From: Paracamarosporium sp. OC-R06-R3
Lineage: Eukaryota > Ascomycota > Dothideomycetes > Pleosporales > Didymosphaeriaceae
Length of the DNA: 64,000 bases
Assembly: GCA_019828545.1 (NCBI GenBank)
Contig: JACVRA010000063.1
Location: forward strand, 124,001-188,000
Direction: 5' to 3'
The translations under genes and the position numbers were made by a program. The notes beneath the pieces were generated by a model. The model searched no databases. It worked only from the letters and a program-made list of their open reading frames with translations, and had not been told where the DNA came from. Positions 43,298 to 53,856 of the stretch are shown here, piece after piece; position 1 is the first letter of the stretch; each line of letters opens with the position of its first letter.

Positions 43298-44925
43298 CTT
43301 AGTATGTTTGGATAGGTATAGACCGAGGTGAACGCAGCAGCGGGCAAAGATTCGATGATAACGTGTCGTCGCGAGCAGATAGGGATATCTTAGTGTTTGA
43401 GCGCAACTTGCGGTTCGATGTGTGGTAGAAGGAATTCATGTCACCCTCCAACGGCTAGGCTTGGGCATCACCCATGCTAGTTTCATGGCGAGTGGCTCCC
43501 AATCTCAGGCATTGTTTCTGTGTCGCCTGAATTGTCCGAATTCAGAGAAGCAGGTGTATCAATGCCCGTCCATGCTCAGCATGATTGCTATTGTCACAGA
43601 GGCAGCCACTATCAGCTGCAAAAAGCACCGATCACATCGCATCCACTAGCGGAAGAGCCGCGCAGCGCCATCGCGTCACGGCTTCTCCGGCCCGCTATGA
43701 AGCCAGAGTGGCGGGGCGGGGGAAGAGGGAGAGCATGCGTGTGGATAGGTTTCAAGCATTGGTGTTTGATTAACGTGTGGTCCATGCTTCATCTCAGCAG
43801 CTAGGGCGTCACCCCGTCACAGGCGGCTGAGGAGCCACCCTCTGCCAACAACCGCATGCCATCCCCCTTTCTGCAAGGGGAGACCCTGAACGGACTGCTA
43901 GCGTTAAAGAGTGGCACTGCTCGCCCTTTGGTTATTTTACAAGACCAGGAATTTTGACGCTAGCAATTCGTTCAGGGCATCCTCTTAGAGATCTGTTTCC
44001 CCCCTGCGGAGATCACCGTGCCTGCGGAGATCACCGTGTCTTTCTGTAGGTGCATCAGGTAGCGTGGGGTGCGTGTGTCGGTTGCTCAAATCACACCAGC
44101 ACCTCCGTCTACGCAGATCCGCTCCACGTCGCCGACCAACGAACTTGTAAGATGGCTCGTGAAACAGTGTTCCAGGATCGCTGGCTGTCATTACGTTTGC
44201 GCGGTGAATTTCAAGCCTCCAAGGTTGATTCCAGAATGCCAAATCTTGGCAAGCGGTGGCTTCAATCTTGATGCGCATGCTATCCAAAGAACCTGGGATT
44301 GCTCATCACGACTTGTGACGTGTTCGACCGCAGGCAGCGCCATGTTCCAAGACAATATGCACACGCATGGAACGGGGTGTGACCCCCACACCCATCTTTT
44401 ACGAGCTGCAGACAAAACATGAAAAATGTAGCGAAACAAGAATAGGAGAATATTAGCGAGAGCAAGCTATACCATTCTATAACCATTGAGGGGCTGTGCC
44501 GAGCAGCCACATTCTGCCCGCGGTCATCGATCGCCGAGTGCAGGACAAGACATGTCTATTCAGCTCGTGAAATGGCGAGATCAGCACGAAGCGAGCAGAC
44601 ATGCTTTCCATCTGCGTCCGCCGGCCCCACTTTCCGGCTATTCAGTCATGAAATTTGTGCATTTTACGAGCCCACAATATTCGTTTGACATGCATTACAC
44701 GAGACATGGGTCGAAAGTACCTGCGTGGGGCCCACAATAGCTGGGTAAGTACAGAAAGAGTGCATATGTGATTACAGTATCCCTATCATCTAGAACAATA
44801 GAACAGTGAAGAACTCCTCCGGGAATGCATGTTTTATGTGACGCGAGGCAGTGACGAATAGCGAAAGTGTGCCAAGATTCAGGGGGTTGCGGGACGTCTC
44901 AACGAGCATGCTGCGGGCACGATAG
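43298..44925. other. Intergenic stretch
   Basis: 1.6 kb without a supported gene. The only clear structure is an 18-bp tandem duplication at 44,004-44,039. Several ORFs of 70-120 codons overlap on opposite strands and resemble nothing. Confidence 0.45.
44004..44039 (+). repeat. Tandem duplication, 2 x 18 bp
   Basis: CTGCGGAGATCACCGTG followed by C, then the same 17 bases followed by T. Local duplication in non-coding DNA. Confidence 0.75.
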
Positions 44926-45573
44926 TCAGTCTTTGAGGCCTTTTTTAGATACAGCTTCAGTCTTCTCCAGTCGTCGCTGTGTTGCAAATCTTATGTCGCA
45001 GATAAGATGTTGCTGCTGCATCCCGCCATCGCTCTTCGTCACGACACTGCCACCTGAACCAACGCTACCAAATTCGGCCCACCTCTCTGTTGTGATCAAT
45101 GCACTGTAGCTTCCTGTTGACTTGATGCCTTTGAAAGAATCCGTGTGGTTTCGAACTTGATGAATGCCACCGAACGCTTTTCCCCTCCGTCTCTCTGAGC
45201 GTGCAATATCTCCAACGCGAATCATGGCAAGGATGGGACCTTCCCCTTCGCCACCCGTGGCTTTGACCGCCGGCATAAAAAGTCTATAGTCACACGTGAA
45301 GACCAATTCCGTTAAGTTTGAAGTTGAGACGGCGTGTTAGGTATCGTCGGACTGTTCAGTCGCGGGTATCTTGATAGGGTATCTGCGTATCGTCATTTCG
45401 TTCCTCGCTGAGAGGGAGCTCCATAGAGCGAGGTGTACGGAGCATTTCGAGAAAGAATTCATAGTTGGACGAGGTACTGAGCGCCCCACACGAGCCAGCT
45501 TCAGATTCTCCTGGGGACGGAGGGCGAAGAAACGATGTGTCGTAGGCAGAGAACGGAATATCCATAGTTCCAC
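44926..45573 (-). CDS. Possible two-exon orphan gene
   Basis: The frame 44,926-45,306 reads protein-like (LFMPAVKATGGEGEGPILAM, FGGIHQVRNHTDSFKGIKS, SALITTERWAEFGSVGSGG) but has no good upstream ATG. An acceptor TATAG|AC at 45,284 would join it to an ATG-led frame at 45,573 through a donor at 45,352 (GTCCGA, weak), giving 192 aa. A competing ATG-led frame in the same place (45,356-45,565; MDIPFSAYDTSFLRPPSPGE) looks at least as protein-like but ends in TGA with no usable donor. I cannot decide between them. No family recognised. Confidence 0.3.
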
Positions 45574-46044
45574 TATCTTAAGTGTAGGAAATCTACGATG
45601 TTAAGAAGGAGACTGAGAGTTGGAGGTGGGTAGGCAATACAGACCGAATACTTGCCATGTGCTCCCTTCGGCTGCGTTGAAAGAGTAGCATGATATGTCG
45701 AAACCTACCCGCCATATCATGTGACCTTAGGTAGCTTGCACAATAAGTTCATGTGCTGATATATTGTCAAAGCGCCAGAGGCCGTCGCCCAGGTGGCATT
45801 ATGTGGCGTATGACTCAGAAAAGTTCGGCTGCCTCGCTAATGTGCAACGAAAGCCTTGTATGGAATCACGCTTATATACCGCTATCCGTGCGAAGGTTCT
45901 ACGCAAGATCGACAACATTTTTCCACTCAAGAACATCTCATATTGCGCCCACTTCAGCCTTTCCAGAATTCTTCAGACCAAAACAAGTACGAAAATTCGA
46001 ACACTGTGGAAGTCTACAGATATCTGACTAATCTCCTCTCTAGA
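45574..46044. other. Divergent intergenic region, possible 5' exon
   Basis: Leader of the hexapeptide-repeat gene. A consensus acceptor with branch (GACTAATCTCCTCTCTAG) lies directly before the first ATG, and a GTACGA donor 63 nt upstream fits, so a 5' intron or an upstream coding exon is likely. A frame at 45,764-46,027 (RPSPRWHYVAYDSEKFGC) reads protein-like, but I found no junction to the main frame. Confidence 0.35.
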
Positions 46045-46752
46045 ATGTCCAGCATGATCAGCAATGGTGACAACCATCTCGTAGAGAGTGATATGGACGC
46101 TCTCACACAGACTCTATCGGTTCTCGACGTTCTACAATCTCCGCAGAGGCCTTCCTTTGCAACTCGGAGACCGTTGTATGAGATGTTTCAGCTCTGGACT
46201 TCCACGCTTGAATCTTTCTCCCCATGTCACCCACCAGCAATAAATACATCTCCAAGCCATCCTGATCATCCCAACACCTCCTCCTCCATGGAGACTGACG
46301 AAGAAATCGAAACCATCCCGCTTCGCTCTGCTCGATCTCCCGCCGGGGGTTGGAGACCGATACACTGGACGAAGGAGACCGCTGACAGCTCAAAGGCATC
46401 AACATTCGACAGTGAGCTTAGCCCTTCTGAGTTTGCGATGCATGATGCCCATGGTTTCCTCTATGGAGAAGCCCAGAACGGTCCGATCAAGCGTGCACTC
46501 CCAACACCAATAGGCGACCTCTGGAAGCGGCGCCTCCAACGCAATCGACGCAAAATGACGGGAAAACGAGGAAGGGGGCTATCATTGGAGGAGTCCAAAC
46601 TCACACACAACGAAGAGAATGCTAGGAAGAAGATGCGCACGCGTGGGGAGATGCACACACATGGGGAGATGCACACACATGGGGAGATGCACACACATGG
46701 GGAGATGCACACACATGTCGTAGACCTTGACGTCCTTCGTGCACAGGTTTAG
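46045..46752 (+). CDS. Orphan protein with C-terminal hexapeptide repeats
   Basis: 235 aa from the first ATG (MSSMISNGDNHLVESDMD). The middle is Ser/Pro-rich with acidic ETDEEIETIP. A basic stretch (WKRRLQRNRRKMTGKRGRG) could act as a nuclear signal. The end holds four perfect GEMHTH units encoded by an 18-bp tandem repeat, preceded by a diverged unit, then VVDLDVLRAQV. The His-rich repeats could bind metal ions, but this is speculation. The ATG lies right behind a good splice acceptor, so the true start may be in an upstream exon. No family is known to me; probably lineage-specific. Confidence 0.5.
   Translation: MSSMISNGDNHLVESDMDALTQTLSVLDVLQSPQRPSFATRRPLYEMFQLWTSTLESFSPCHPPAINTSPSHPDHPNTSSSMETDEEIETIPLRSARSPAGGWRPIHWTKETADSSKASTFDSELSPSEFAMHDAHGFLYGEAQNGPIKRALPTPIGDLWKRRLQRNRRKMTGKRGRGLSLEESKLTHNEENARKKMRTRGEMHTHGEMHTHGEMHTHGEMHTHVVDLDVLRAQV
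46645..46716 (+). repeat. 18-bp coding minisatellite, 4 perfect copies
   Basis: The unit GGGGAGATGCACACACAT is repeated four times without a mismatch; a diverged copy (about 46,628-46,644) precedes it. The 18-bp period keeps frame, coding for GEMHTH. Perfect identity implies recent expansion, so copy number probably varies between strains. Confidence 0.9.
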
Positions 46753-47241
46753 TAGTACCTAAGCCCGCTGACGTTCTGAGGTGTGGTGAAAGTTTATCGG
46801 TGATATTAGACATGTTGAGTTTGGGAGTCCGTATTTACTTCACTTCCCCAAACGCCCAGGAGACGCGTTGAAGCGGTATACAATATTTAAAATCTTTATT
46901 CAAGCATACATAACTACAGTGTCGCGTGTGTTTGAGACAATCGTCTATTGTGCCAAGTCTCATGATTTCGCAATGCGAAGCCTGAATCCATGTCTACGGC
47001 TAACTAATCAATACGCCAAGGGACCAGTTCAAGGGATCTAGGAGCTGTGGTTTTGACCTAACCCGCTTCTTTCACTTCGCTTGCCGGATAAAATGAGAAA
47101 GCAGGTAAACACGACGTATGATTACTTCAATACCAAAGATGACTTTCGCCTGGCCCCACCGCTGATCATCTTAGTAAGCATCAAGAGCACTGCTAACAGT
47201 TTGTACTTGGTGCAGGCAACCAACAGATAAGGTCGAATATC
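46753..47241. other. Intergenic stretch
   Basis: 489 bp, promoter of the GNAT gene. Nothing else seen. Confidence 0.55.
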
Positions 47242-47994
47242 ATGTCTCCATCACCTCACTTCTCAGTCCGCGAGGCCGGACTTGTGGAGGGGGATGATTC
47301 ATTCATTATCTCGACATTCGACGCAGCCATACCACATCTTCGTTCGATCGGAAGTGAGGCTCAATGGGGACTGACGCCTTTTTCGCTCCGACCTGGCTGG
47401 ACCGAGGACACGTTACAGCAAATAAGAGAATCGGAACGTAACCGTCTTCAGGATACTACAGACGGTTTACGTATCATGATTGTAGAAATGGAATCTACAA
47501 AGGAGTATAACGCGGCCTTGAATCGAGATAGCATGCATTTTCGCGTTACTGACGATGGCCACCAACTTCTGTCCGTTGGTTTTGCCTTTTTCCGCGAGAA
47601 CTGGTTTCCACCATATGTTACACCGCAACTACTACCACACATGAAAGATGTTAAACCAGACGGGGTCATATATATTGAAGTGATGATTACGGATAGCCGA
47701 GTGAAGGCTTTTGGCCACGGTTCTGGAAGTACTTTAATCAGGAGTCTTCGAGACTGGGGTCGTAGCAGAGGGAAAACAGCAGTGTACCTAGATGGCTGGG
47801 CGGGCAACGAAAGAAAATTGATAAGGTTTGTCGCTCTCATACCGCAATACACGGTTCGAAAAAACACTGCTAATAATATCCTGTTTCTTTCTAGATACTA
47901 CGAACGGCAGGGTTTTCGAAATGTGGGTGAATTTAGCTTGCCGCGATCTGCTAAAGAACCTTGGTTGGGAACTCTTATGCGAATGGAAATATAG
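47242..47994 (+). CDS. GNAT-family N-acetyltransferase
   Basis: Two exons, 47,242-47,825 and 47,895-47,994, 227 aa. The C-terminal half has GNAT landmarks: IYIEVMITDSRVKAFGHGSGSTLI as the acetyl-CoA-binding motif A (R-V-x-x-x-G-x-G-S), then KTAVYLDGWAGNERKLIRYYERQGF, the motif B end typical of GNATs (N..l...Y.k.GF). The family moves acetyl from acetyl-CoA to an amine on a small molecule or protein; the substrate is unknown. The 69-nt intron (GTTTGT...TTTCTAG) is a multiple of three without a stop, so retention would only insert 23 residues just before YYERQGF. It lies 0.9 kb from another GNAT gene on the opposite strand. Confidence 0.78.
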   Translation: MSPSPHFSVREAGLVEGDDSFIISTFDAAIPHLRSIGSEAQWGLTPFSLRPGWTEDTLQQIRESERNRLQDTTDGLRIMIVEMESTKEYNAALNRDSMHFRVTDDGHQLLSVGFAFFRENWFPPYVTPQLLPHMKDVKPDGVIYIEVMITDSRVKAFGHGSGSTLIRSLRDWGRSRGKTAVYLDGWAGNERKLIRFVALIPQYTVRKNTANNILFLSRYYERQGFRNVGEFSLPRSAKEPWLGTLMRMEI

Positions 47995-48904
47995 CAGGAA
48001 TCCACCCTACTTAGCAACTTGAAGCGCATAGACAGGTTAATATGCCAGTGTTTTGCGTCAACCATCAAGCGGCTAGCGATTTGTGCAAGACTTTATTCCG
48101 CGCCGTCTGAGAAAACATTCTGAAGTTTCCAGCAGGTTAATCTTCAAGATGTCTGACTAGTCTCTTTGAAGTAAACTGATATCGTAAAATTGATTTCCAA
48201 TACAAGCAAACAGGAATGCAGCGCTGTTGATAGCTTATTTATGTCCCTGATGATTCGAGAATCCAGGGGTGGCTCCATCTCAACGAACCCACGGCCAGAT
48301 TACGGACACTTCGAATCTTATATGCTCTAGCTTCTAGGGCCCAGCTTAAGATTGTAAATATTGGATTCCATGGTTGCCGCCCTAAACTATAAACGAAGCG
48401 TATAAACAAGTCACCAGTTGGACGCGTCTGTTATCCTGGTAAAAGCTGAGGGTATGTGATTGATTGTAGCAAGTTACATTGAAGCATGTTTACTCTTGAC
48501 CTTGCAATTGTGCCCGTTAGGACTCCTATTAATGTCAATATACTGTAGGAGAACTAAGATGATTGATGAAAATAGCTCGAAAGGCCCATGCACCGAGCAG
48601 TACATGTATTCAGTAGCATACAAGTTAGAAGGCGAAAAATCGACACACTCTTACGTTGGAAAGAAGAACGATGAGAAAGTGTTCCTGCCTCTGTCGAATT
48701 CAAAATTTTCTCTTTAGCAATTTTGCCACCAGTACGCTGGAGGGTTGGTAAAACCTCTTTTGGTATCTTTTTCCTATGAAACAAGCCACGAACCAGCCGC
48801 CCAATACTAGATTCGAACCATATCAAATTCTTGTCCTGTTGAACAGTAGACTTCTAAAAATAGTCAAGACACCTAGATTGAAGAACGAGATGCATCGACA
48901 TCAG
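47995..48904. other. Convergent intergenic region
   Basis: 910 bp between the 3' ends of two acetyltransferase genes. Short ORFs (for example 48,460-48,717 on +, 48,554-48,826 on -) are not family-like. Confidence 0.5.
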
Positions 48905-50146
48905 TCATTTCTCAAGTAAATCATACCACTCGGGGATATCCTGGACAAGAGTCCACATGTACTTCTCCAGCTTGACCGCACACTTGGCGTACACCGTCGA
49001 TGTGTCATTATATTTTCGGCAATTGCTAAATATCAATTTTAGATCGTTGACGAGGTCATTCGGTGTGTCGTAGTCTCCCTTCTCCAATCGTTCTTCCATG
49101 GTCTCCAGGTCCATTGGTGACGTGATGGTTTTATAGTAATCAGAGACTTCATCCTTATCGACTGGTTTGAGGAATGGCCATGCCTGTTTATGGTTCTGAA
49201 TTTGATACAGAAACCTCCGAAAGACGTTGAAGTGAGGGCCGCGACGTGGTTCCCGTGCTAGTGCGTCCATTGATGGAGACCAAGCAGTTGCTTGAATGGC
49301 TGGAACAGAGTTTGGATCAATTGGAGTGATGGCGCCGTTGACCCATTGCTGAGGTGGTGGGTGGATAATATGACTTTTACTCAAGCTGCGAATTTTCGCA
49401 TGTGCGGTTTCCTTCTGCTTCAGAAGCATACGATTAGCTTCTAGATAGCGGATCTGGTGAAGCATGCTGCACTGCATGAGTGTCCCTCCCTCGTAATCCT
49501 TAATACACCCCATCCAATCAGACCTTGGGAGTGTAATTTCTTTGGTAAACCCTTGTTTTTGGAAAAACCCAGTAGCAAAGTTATCAGCGTAAGTTAGAAA
49601 ATGCATCACTGGGGAGGAAGCTCTCACATAATCCTTCAAATGGGCCATGAGATGGGCCCCGTATCCTTTGACCTGTTGATCCGAGTAAACAGCGAAGAAA
49701 ACGATCTCGGCGAATTTCCGGTCTTGAAATCCTCTAATTGTGATTCCTCCAACGACCTCTAAGGGCGTTTTTACGAGCGCTATAGACGTGTGGGTACGGT
49801 CATAGACGAGCCGTGCGACATAGTCCTTGGGCATTTCCGGGAGTTGCTTTTGGAACAGATTTTTAAGACCTGTGAGGATGATCGTGCTCTGTCTGCTGCC
49901 ATCGTTGCTCACGACTCGAAATTGAATCTCGCCGTTACGTTCTTCTATAACTGCAGGCTTGTTAATGGTCAGTATTTTCCTAGAAATTCGGAGGTCCAGA
50001 CACACCCTCTCGAGGATAGGAACTCGTCGATCTAGAGATAGAGGCTGAGTAGTCGGTTTTTTCATCCTGCCATCTGAGCCTGTGATTCTTTTGGCATCGG
50101 GAATAGTATCCGATTCTTCAGAAGCCAGACGCTTCGTAGCAGACAT
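48905..50146 (-). CDS. GCN5-like histone acetyltransferase with bromodomain (divergent)
   Basis: 413 aa, one exon. The catalytic GNAT part (about 75-240) follows Gcn5: [42 protein letters not shown] with the catalytic Glu in FAEIVFFAV and the Q-x-x-G-x-G acetyl-CoA loop, then [22 protein letters not shown] and [16 protein letters not shown]. The C-terminal bromodomain (about 310-405) has [28 protein letters not shown] and the acetyl-lysine-binding Asn in CRKYN. Gcn5 acetylates histone H3 in SAGA/ADA coactivators. Departures from the family, such as a Cys and Phe at usually fixed core sites, the lack of introns and the accessory neighbourhood, suggest a second, diverged copy rather than the main GCN5. 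Catalytic residues are kept, so activity is likely. Confidence 0.88.
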   Translation of the reverse strand: MSATKRLASEESDTIPDAKRITGSDGRMKKPTTQPLSLDRRVPILERVCLDLRISRKILTINKPAVIEERNGEIQFRVVSNDGSRQSTIILTGLKNLFQKQLPEMPKDYVARLVYDRTHTSIALVKTPLEVVGGITIRGFQDRKFAEIVFFAVYSDQQVKGYGAHLMAHLKDYVRASSPVMHFLTYADNFATGFFQKQGFTKEITLPRSDWMGCIKDYEGGTLMQCSMLHQIRYLEANRMLLKQKETAHAKIRSLSKSHIIHPPPQQWVNGAITPIDPNSVPAIQATAWSPSMDALAREPRRGPHFNVFRRFLYQIQNHKQAWPFLKPVDKDEVSDYYKTITSPMDLETMEERLEKGDYDTPNDLVNDLKLIFSNCRKYNDTSTVYAKCAVKLEKYMWTLVQDIPEWYDLLEK

Positions 50147-51268
50147 CCTGTCCGTGGTCCGTTGATAATAGATGCGAGTCTAATTTGATCATATGCGTAG
50201 TCAGCTGGTGAACCAAGTTCCTCGGTATCCATCATCCAACTATCAGGCGAGCCTTGGTACCTCTAGAATTGTTGCGAACCATACGCTTGAAAGTTAGGGT
50301 ATGGTGAGAGCAGTGACTGGGTGGCATTTTGGCCGCGTCAGCCCAAATCCCGGAGTACTTCGTACGCTAGCGCACCCAGAAACGGTACGACCTCAGGAAT
50401 TCCAATCGCCGGTCTTGGCACTGAGCGCAACGCTACGCATACTAATAATCCCAATCCGTACTCACCAACCCCGTCGGTAAAGATAGGCGTAGCTTGGAGA
50501 GATGGCAGTAAACAAACAAGCACTCAAGGATGGAGCCTTCCTGGTTTTCTACCCAATTGTCCATTCGCCCTATGCTCTTATTGAGGACCGACACACGTGG
50601 CCTAAATTTTTCCGCGGAAGCCCTAAAATGGTACTTTTAAAGCCGTACTCGAAGGCAAAGACACCGTGTCATAGAGCTGGCTTCATGTTTGGCACTTTTC
50701 AAGCATACAAATCTGCGCAAAAAGCTATCCATAGGTATCGCGGGGAAGGCCAAAGTTAATGGATTTGACGATAAAGCTGACGACGGGTGCGGGTGGACCA
50801 TGAGGAGTCCCGTCAGGCTGGGGACTGAGAAGCAACATGCAAGCCTCCAGCGGAATTGATTCAGGCCCTTGGTATGATGAACTACTCCAACTACAACACA
50901 CATCGTGATCGCAGAACTTTGCAGCCTCAGGTTAACAGAAGTTTACTGAAGACGCAGCTGGCCTATCTCAATGATTAACGACGTGATGCGTGGCAGTGGT
51001 TTTGAGTGTTTGGGCGCATAATGTGATTGGTGGTAGCGTGGGGCAGTGTTGAGGCTATGTTATCGTGTAACTGCAGCACTTGGTTCACCCACCACATTGG
51101 GGGCGTCGCCACTATCCAGATGATGCGCCACAACATGTAGGCTGGTTGCAAGCATGCATCAGCAGTATTTCGAGTACTTAAGGCTGCGCAGCTTCTCGCC
51201 TTGTCTCAGGCTGGACCAAAACAACCTCGAATTTCTCAATTTCCCTTCGACATCTGCTTTCGGCCCCC
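50147..51268. other. Divergent intergenic region
   Basis: 1.1 kb between the GCN5-like gene (-) and the membrane protein gene (+). One ATG-led frame at 50,502-50,759 (+, 85 codons, MAVNKQALKDGAFLVFYP) has no family and poor context, so I leave it uncalled. Confidence 0.45.
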
Positions 51269-53053
51269 ATGCCGCCTCTAATCGTACCACCGGAATGGAC
51301 CGATCATGGCGATCCTCGCCTTGTGTGCGTTCCCACGCGGTGGACCGCAGTAGTCAATTTTATCATCGCAAATTATCTCGCGCACTGTGTGACAGTGAAG
51401 CCATATCCCGCAGAGACACTAGCTGAAGCTACGGTGTCCATGATCTGGGCTCTTGTACTACCTTCGTCTGGGGTGACACGAGCTATAGATGCGATTATTC
51501 GGCGGCCAAAATTGAGACGTCTCAATGAGTTGGAAAGAGCTGCAACAGCGGGTGCTTTGTGTATGGTAGTAAGAGACGAAAATTGGGAGCCAGAAGAGGG
51601 TGAAGTTTTGCAAATGATTGGAGAGGATACGACTGATGAGCAGGTATGCGATCCCAGTATAAGCTACACAAATCGCACCTCACATAGCATGAATTAGAAG
51701 AAAGAAAAACATGGCAACTTTCAGACGAATGAGATTAGACTGATCGATGTCAACACCGGAGATTCGGAGATCGTCCCTGCAAAACGTCTTCGTATAGCGC
51801 TGCCGGGGTGTGCCTATGAGCCCGCGCGCACCAGTCAACCAAGCAGCCGAATAACGAAGCGTAATTGCGCTGTTCACGGAATATACTCGCTTCCGAGAGG
51901 CTTTACATTGGCATATGTTCCGAGCCATGCTATCGTGAGACCGTTTTCTGGGTTTGGCGGTGAAGGCAGTGAAACGGACACAGGGGCAACAAGGCCGCAT
52001 GGATTAGCACCGTCCGAACCTCCCCGTTCAGCACCAGTCGACATATCTTCCAACTATAACTTTACAAAAGCCGCCGTTGCCGTCTTCCAAACAATCTACG
52101 CAAGCATAACGCTCTACAAGACACGAGGGGATCAGATCGACATCTATGGCTATTCGGCTTTCGGCCTTACCGTCATTCCTTACATTCTCATGTCGACCCT
52201 GAATTTGATTGGCCATCTTGTTTGCCCCGATTATCCTAGCCTTTATTTAGTGCACTCCGATATCATGGACGAAGCTCGCAGACGTGGTGGTTTCTTCGAC
52301 GGCATCGTGGGTAACTTGGAAACTACACAAGAAGTTCAACCATACATCACATCTGGACCATGGACAGTTCAGGGCTCTTGTACCACAGATGACAGGCCAT
52401 ATCTACAACTCGAGGACGTCGAATTTGATCCCCCAGTCGGTTTAGCTCAACCAAAGCAGCAGAACCCAAAACCTTGGGATACTGAGAGGCAAAAGCCTGT
52501 CCCATCTCGAAAGATTGGCTGGTTCATAACCCGGTCATCGGAGCCTGCTGTGACTCAGCGTTTCTGTCTTATCAACGAGCATATCGAAGGACTAAGAGTT
52601 GGGCAGGAAGTCCTTGTGCCAGCATGCTATCCTTTCAAAGTCCATCCTTACGAAGAAACCTTTGTTGCAATAGAGTATAGAGACTGGTTCAATACTGACA
52701 TCAGCCGCCGTCATAGAGAATGGTCGAGTTGCCTCAATATCGTCTATCCCATCGCTCTCGGAGGGATAGCTTTGTTGATCGTGGGGTTATTGACGCATTT
52801 CCGCAACGGCTCTAAAAGCACATCAATTCAGCGAGGATTTACCACGTCATGGCTCATTGTGGGCATGGTGTTTGGCTTATTGACAAGGGCTATGTCAAAG
52901 TATTTACTCAAAGCGAAAGGGATGATGGCAATACTAAGACGGACAATCGTTTTTTTCTTGATTTATGGAGTCCTGCTTGTGCCTGCAGTGGGCGGATTAG
53001 TAGTTGTATGCGGGATGATGCTAGAGTACGGTACTTGCATGAAGGTTGGGTAG
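51269..53053 (+). CDS. Multi-span fungal membrane protein
   Basis: Two exons, 51,269-51,643 and 51,725-53,053 (81-nt intron, phase 0), 567 aa. Hydrophobic spans: one near 30-70 (VNFIIANYLAHCV and TVSMIWALVLPSSG), two around 230-290 (YNFTKAAVAVFQTIYASITLY, YSAFGLTVIPYILMSTLNLIGHLV), and three at the C-terminus (LNIVYPIALGGIALLIVGLL, TSWLIVGMVFGLL, VFFLIYGVLLVPAVGGLVVVCGMML). A soluble Pro/Trp-containing loop separates the middle and last groups. I recognise this as a type of orphan membrane protein common in Pezizomycotina genomes (HARG...NYxFTKxxxAxxQxxYAxxTLY style), with no known transport or enzyme motif. The start at 51,269 (CCCCCATGCC) is the first in frame. Confidence 0.72.
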
Positions 53054-53856
53054 ACGAACGTCTATCAGAGGTGCTATTTGAGGAGATAGTGAGAGTGGTA
53101 ATTGGGCGGCACAGCCCAGCCTTTGGCTACGTCGGCTCAACTCCAATGCGAATCACCCACGTCCTATGTTCTATTGCTCGGAGTCGACATTGAAACTGCG
53201 CAGGAGCTCGTTCTTATTGACTGTTCAGTGGTAGCGCACGGACCACCAAAATAAGCTTGCGCAACCCACAAAGTGTGCACCCCATGGAAGTTGGTTCTAA
53301 TTCGCACATTCACCAACAACGTCGGTAAAGATAGAAACGGTTTGAGGATAAGGCAGCCGATGACAGGCATGCAATCAACGCTGCAGCCCTCCTAATTCTC
53401 CGCTAATTGTCAGCTTACCTGAGGAGTAGCACGTGATAAGGTTTGCCTAAGGTGTTACCTAAGGTATTTACACTGATGACAGCGCATCCCAGATACACTC
53501 ATTGCCAAATCAATCAGTATCTGACATCAAGCTGAGATGCATGACTCTATACAACAACTAGTCGTATCGTCTAAGTTTATATTGTTTGCTGGTAAAGTCC
53601 TACATGATCTTTGCAAAGGAGGCTAAGCAAAGCTGCGCCACAACGAGTCAAAGCCTCAATCTACCAGTCCCAGCGATATGGCATGAGCCACTTCCTTGCG
53701 CCCGACTCAAGTTGCATTTAATTTGAGGCATGTTGTAGTAAAACTGCACGGAAACCAAGCTACACGGTTTTTGGCCTGGATCCGCGGCGCTTCGTCATCT
53801 TAGCCCTCAAAGATACATCCAGTATTCGAGCGAACACCACACAAACACATCTCGCC
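53054..53856. other. Intergenic stretch
   Basis: 803 bp, promoter of the arrestin-like gene. Contains CACCAACAACGTCGGTAAAG (about 53,309), close to CACCAACCCCGTCGGTAAAG (about 50,463) on the other side of the membrane-protein gene. No gene seen. Confidence 0.5.

Noticed and set aside
48800..48820. GGTTCGAATCT on the minus strand, like a tRNA T-loop
   Set aside because: The flanking five-base arms (TATGG and CTAGT) are not complementary, so there is no T stem.
50463..53330. Similar 20-mers (CACCAAC-n-n-CGTCGGTAAAG) on both sides of the membrane-protein gene
   Set aside because: Similarity does not extend beyond about 25 bases, so it may be chance; not enough to call element ends.
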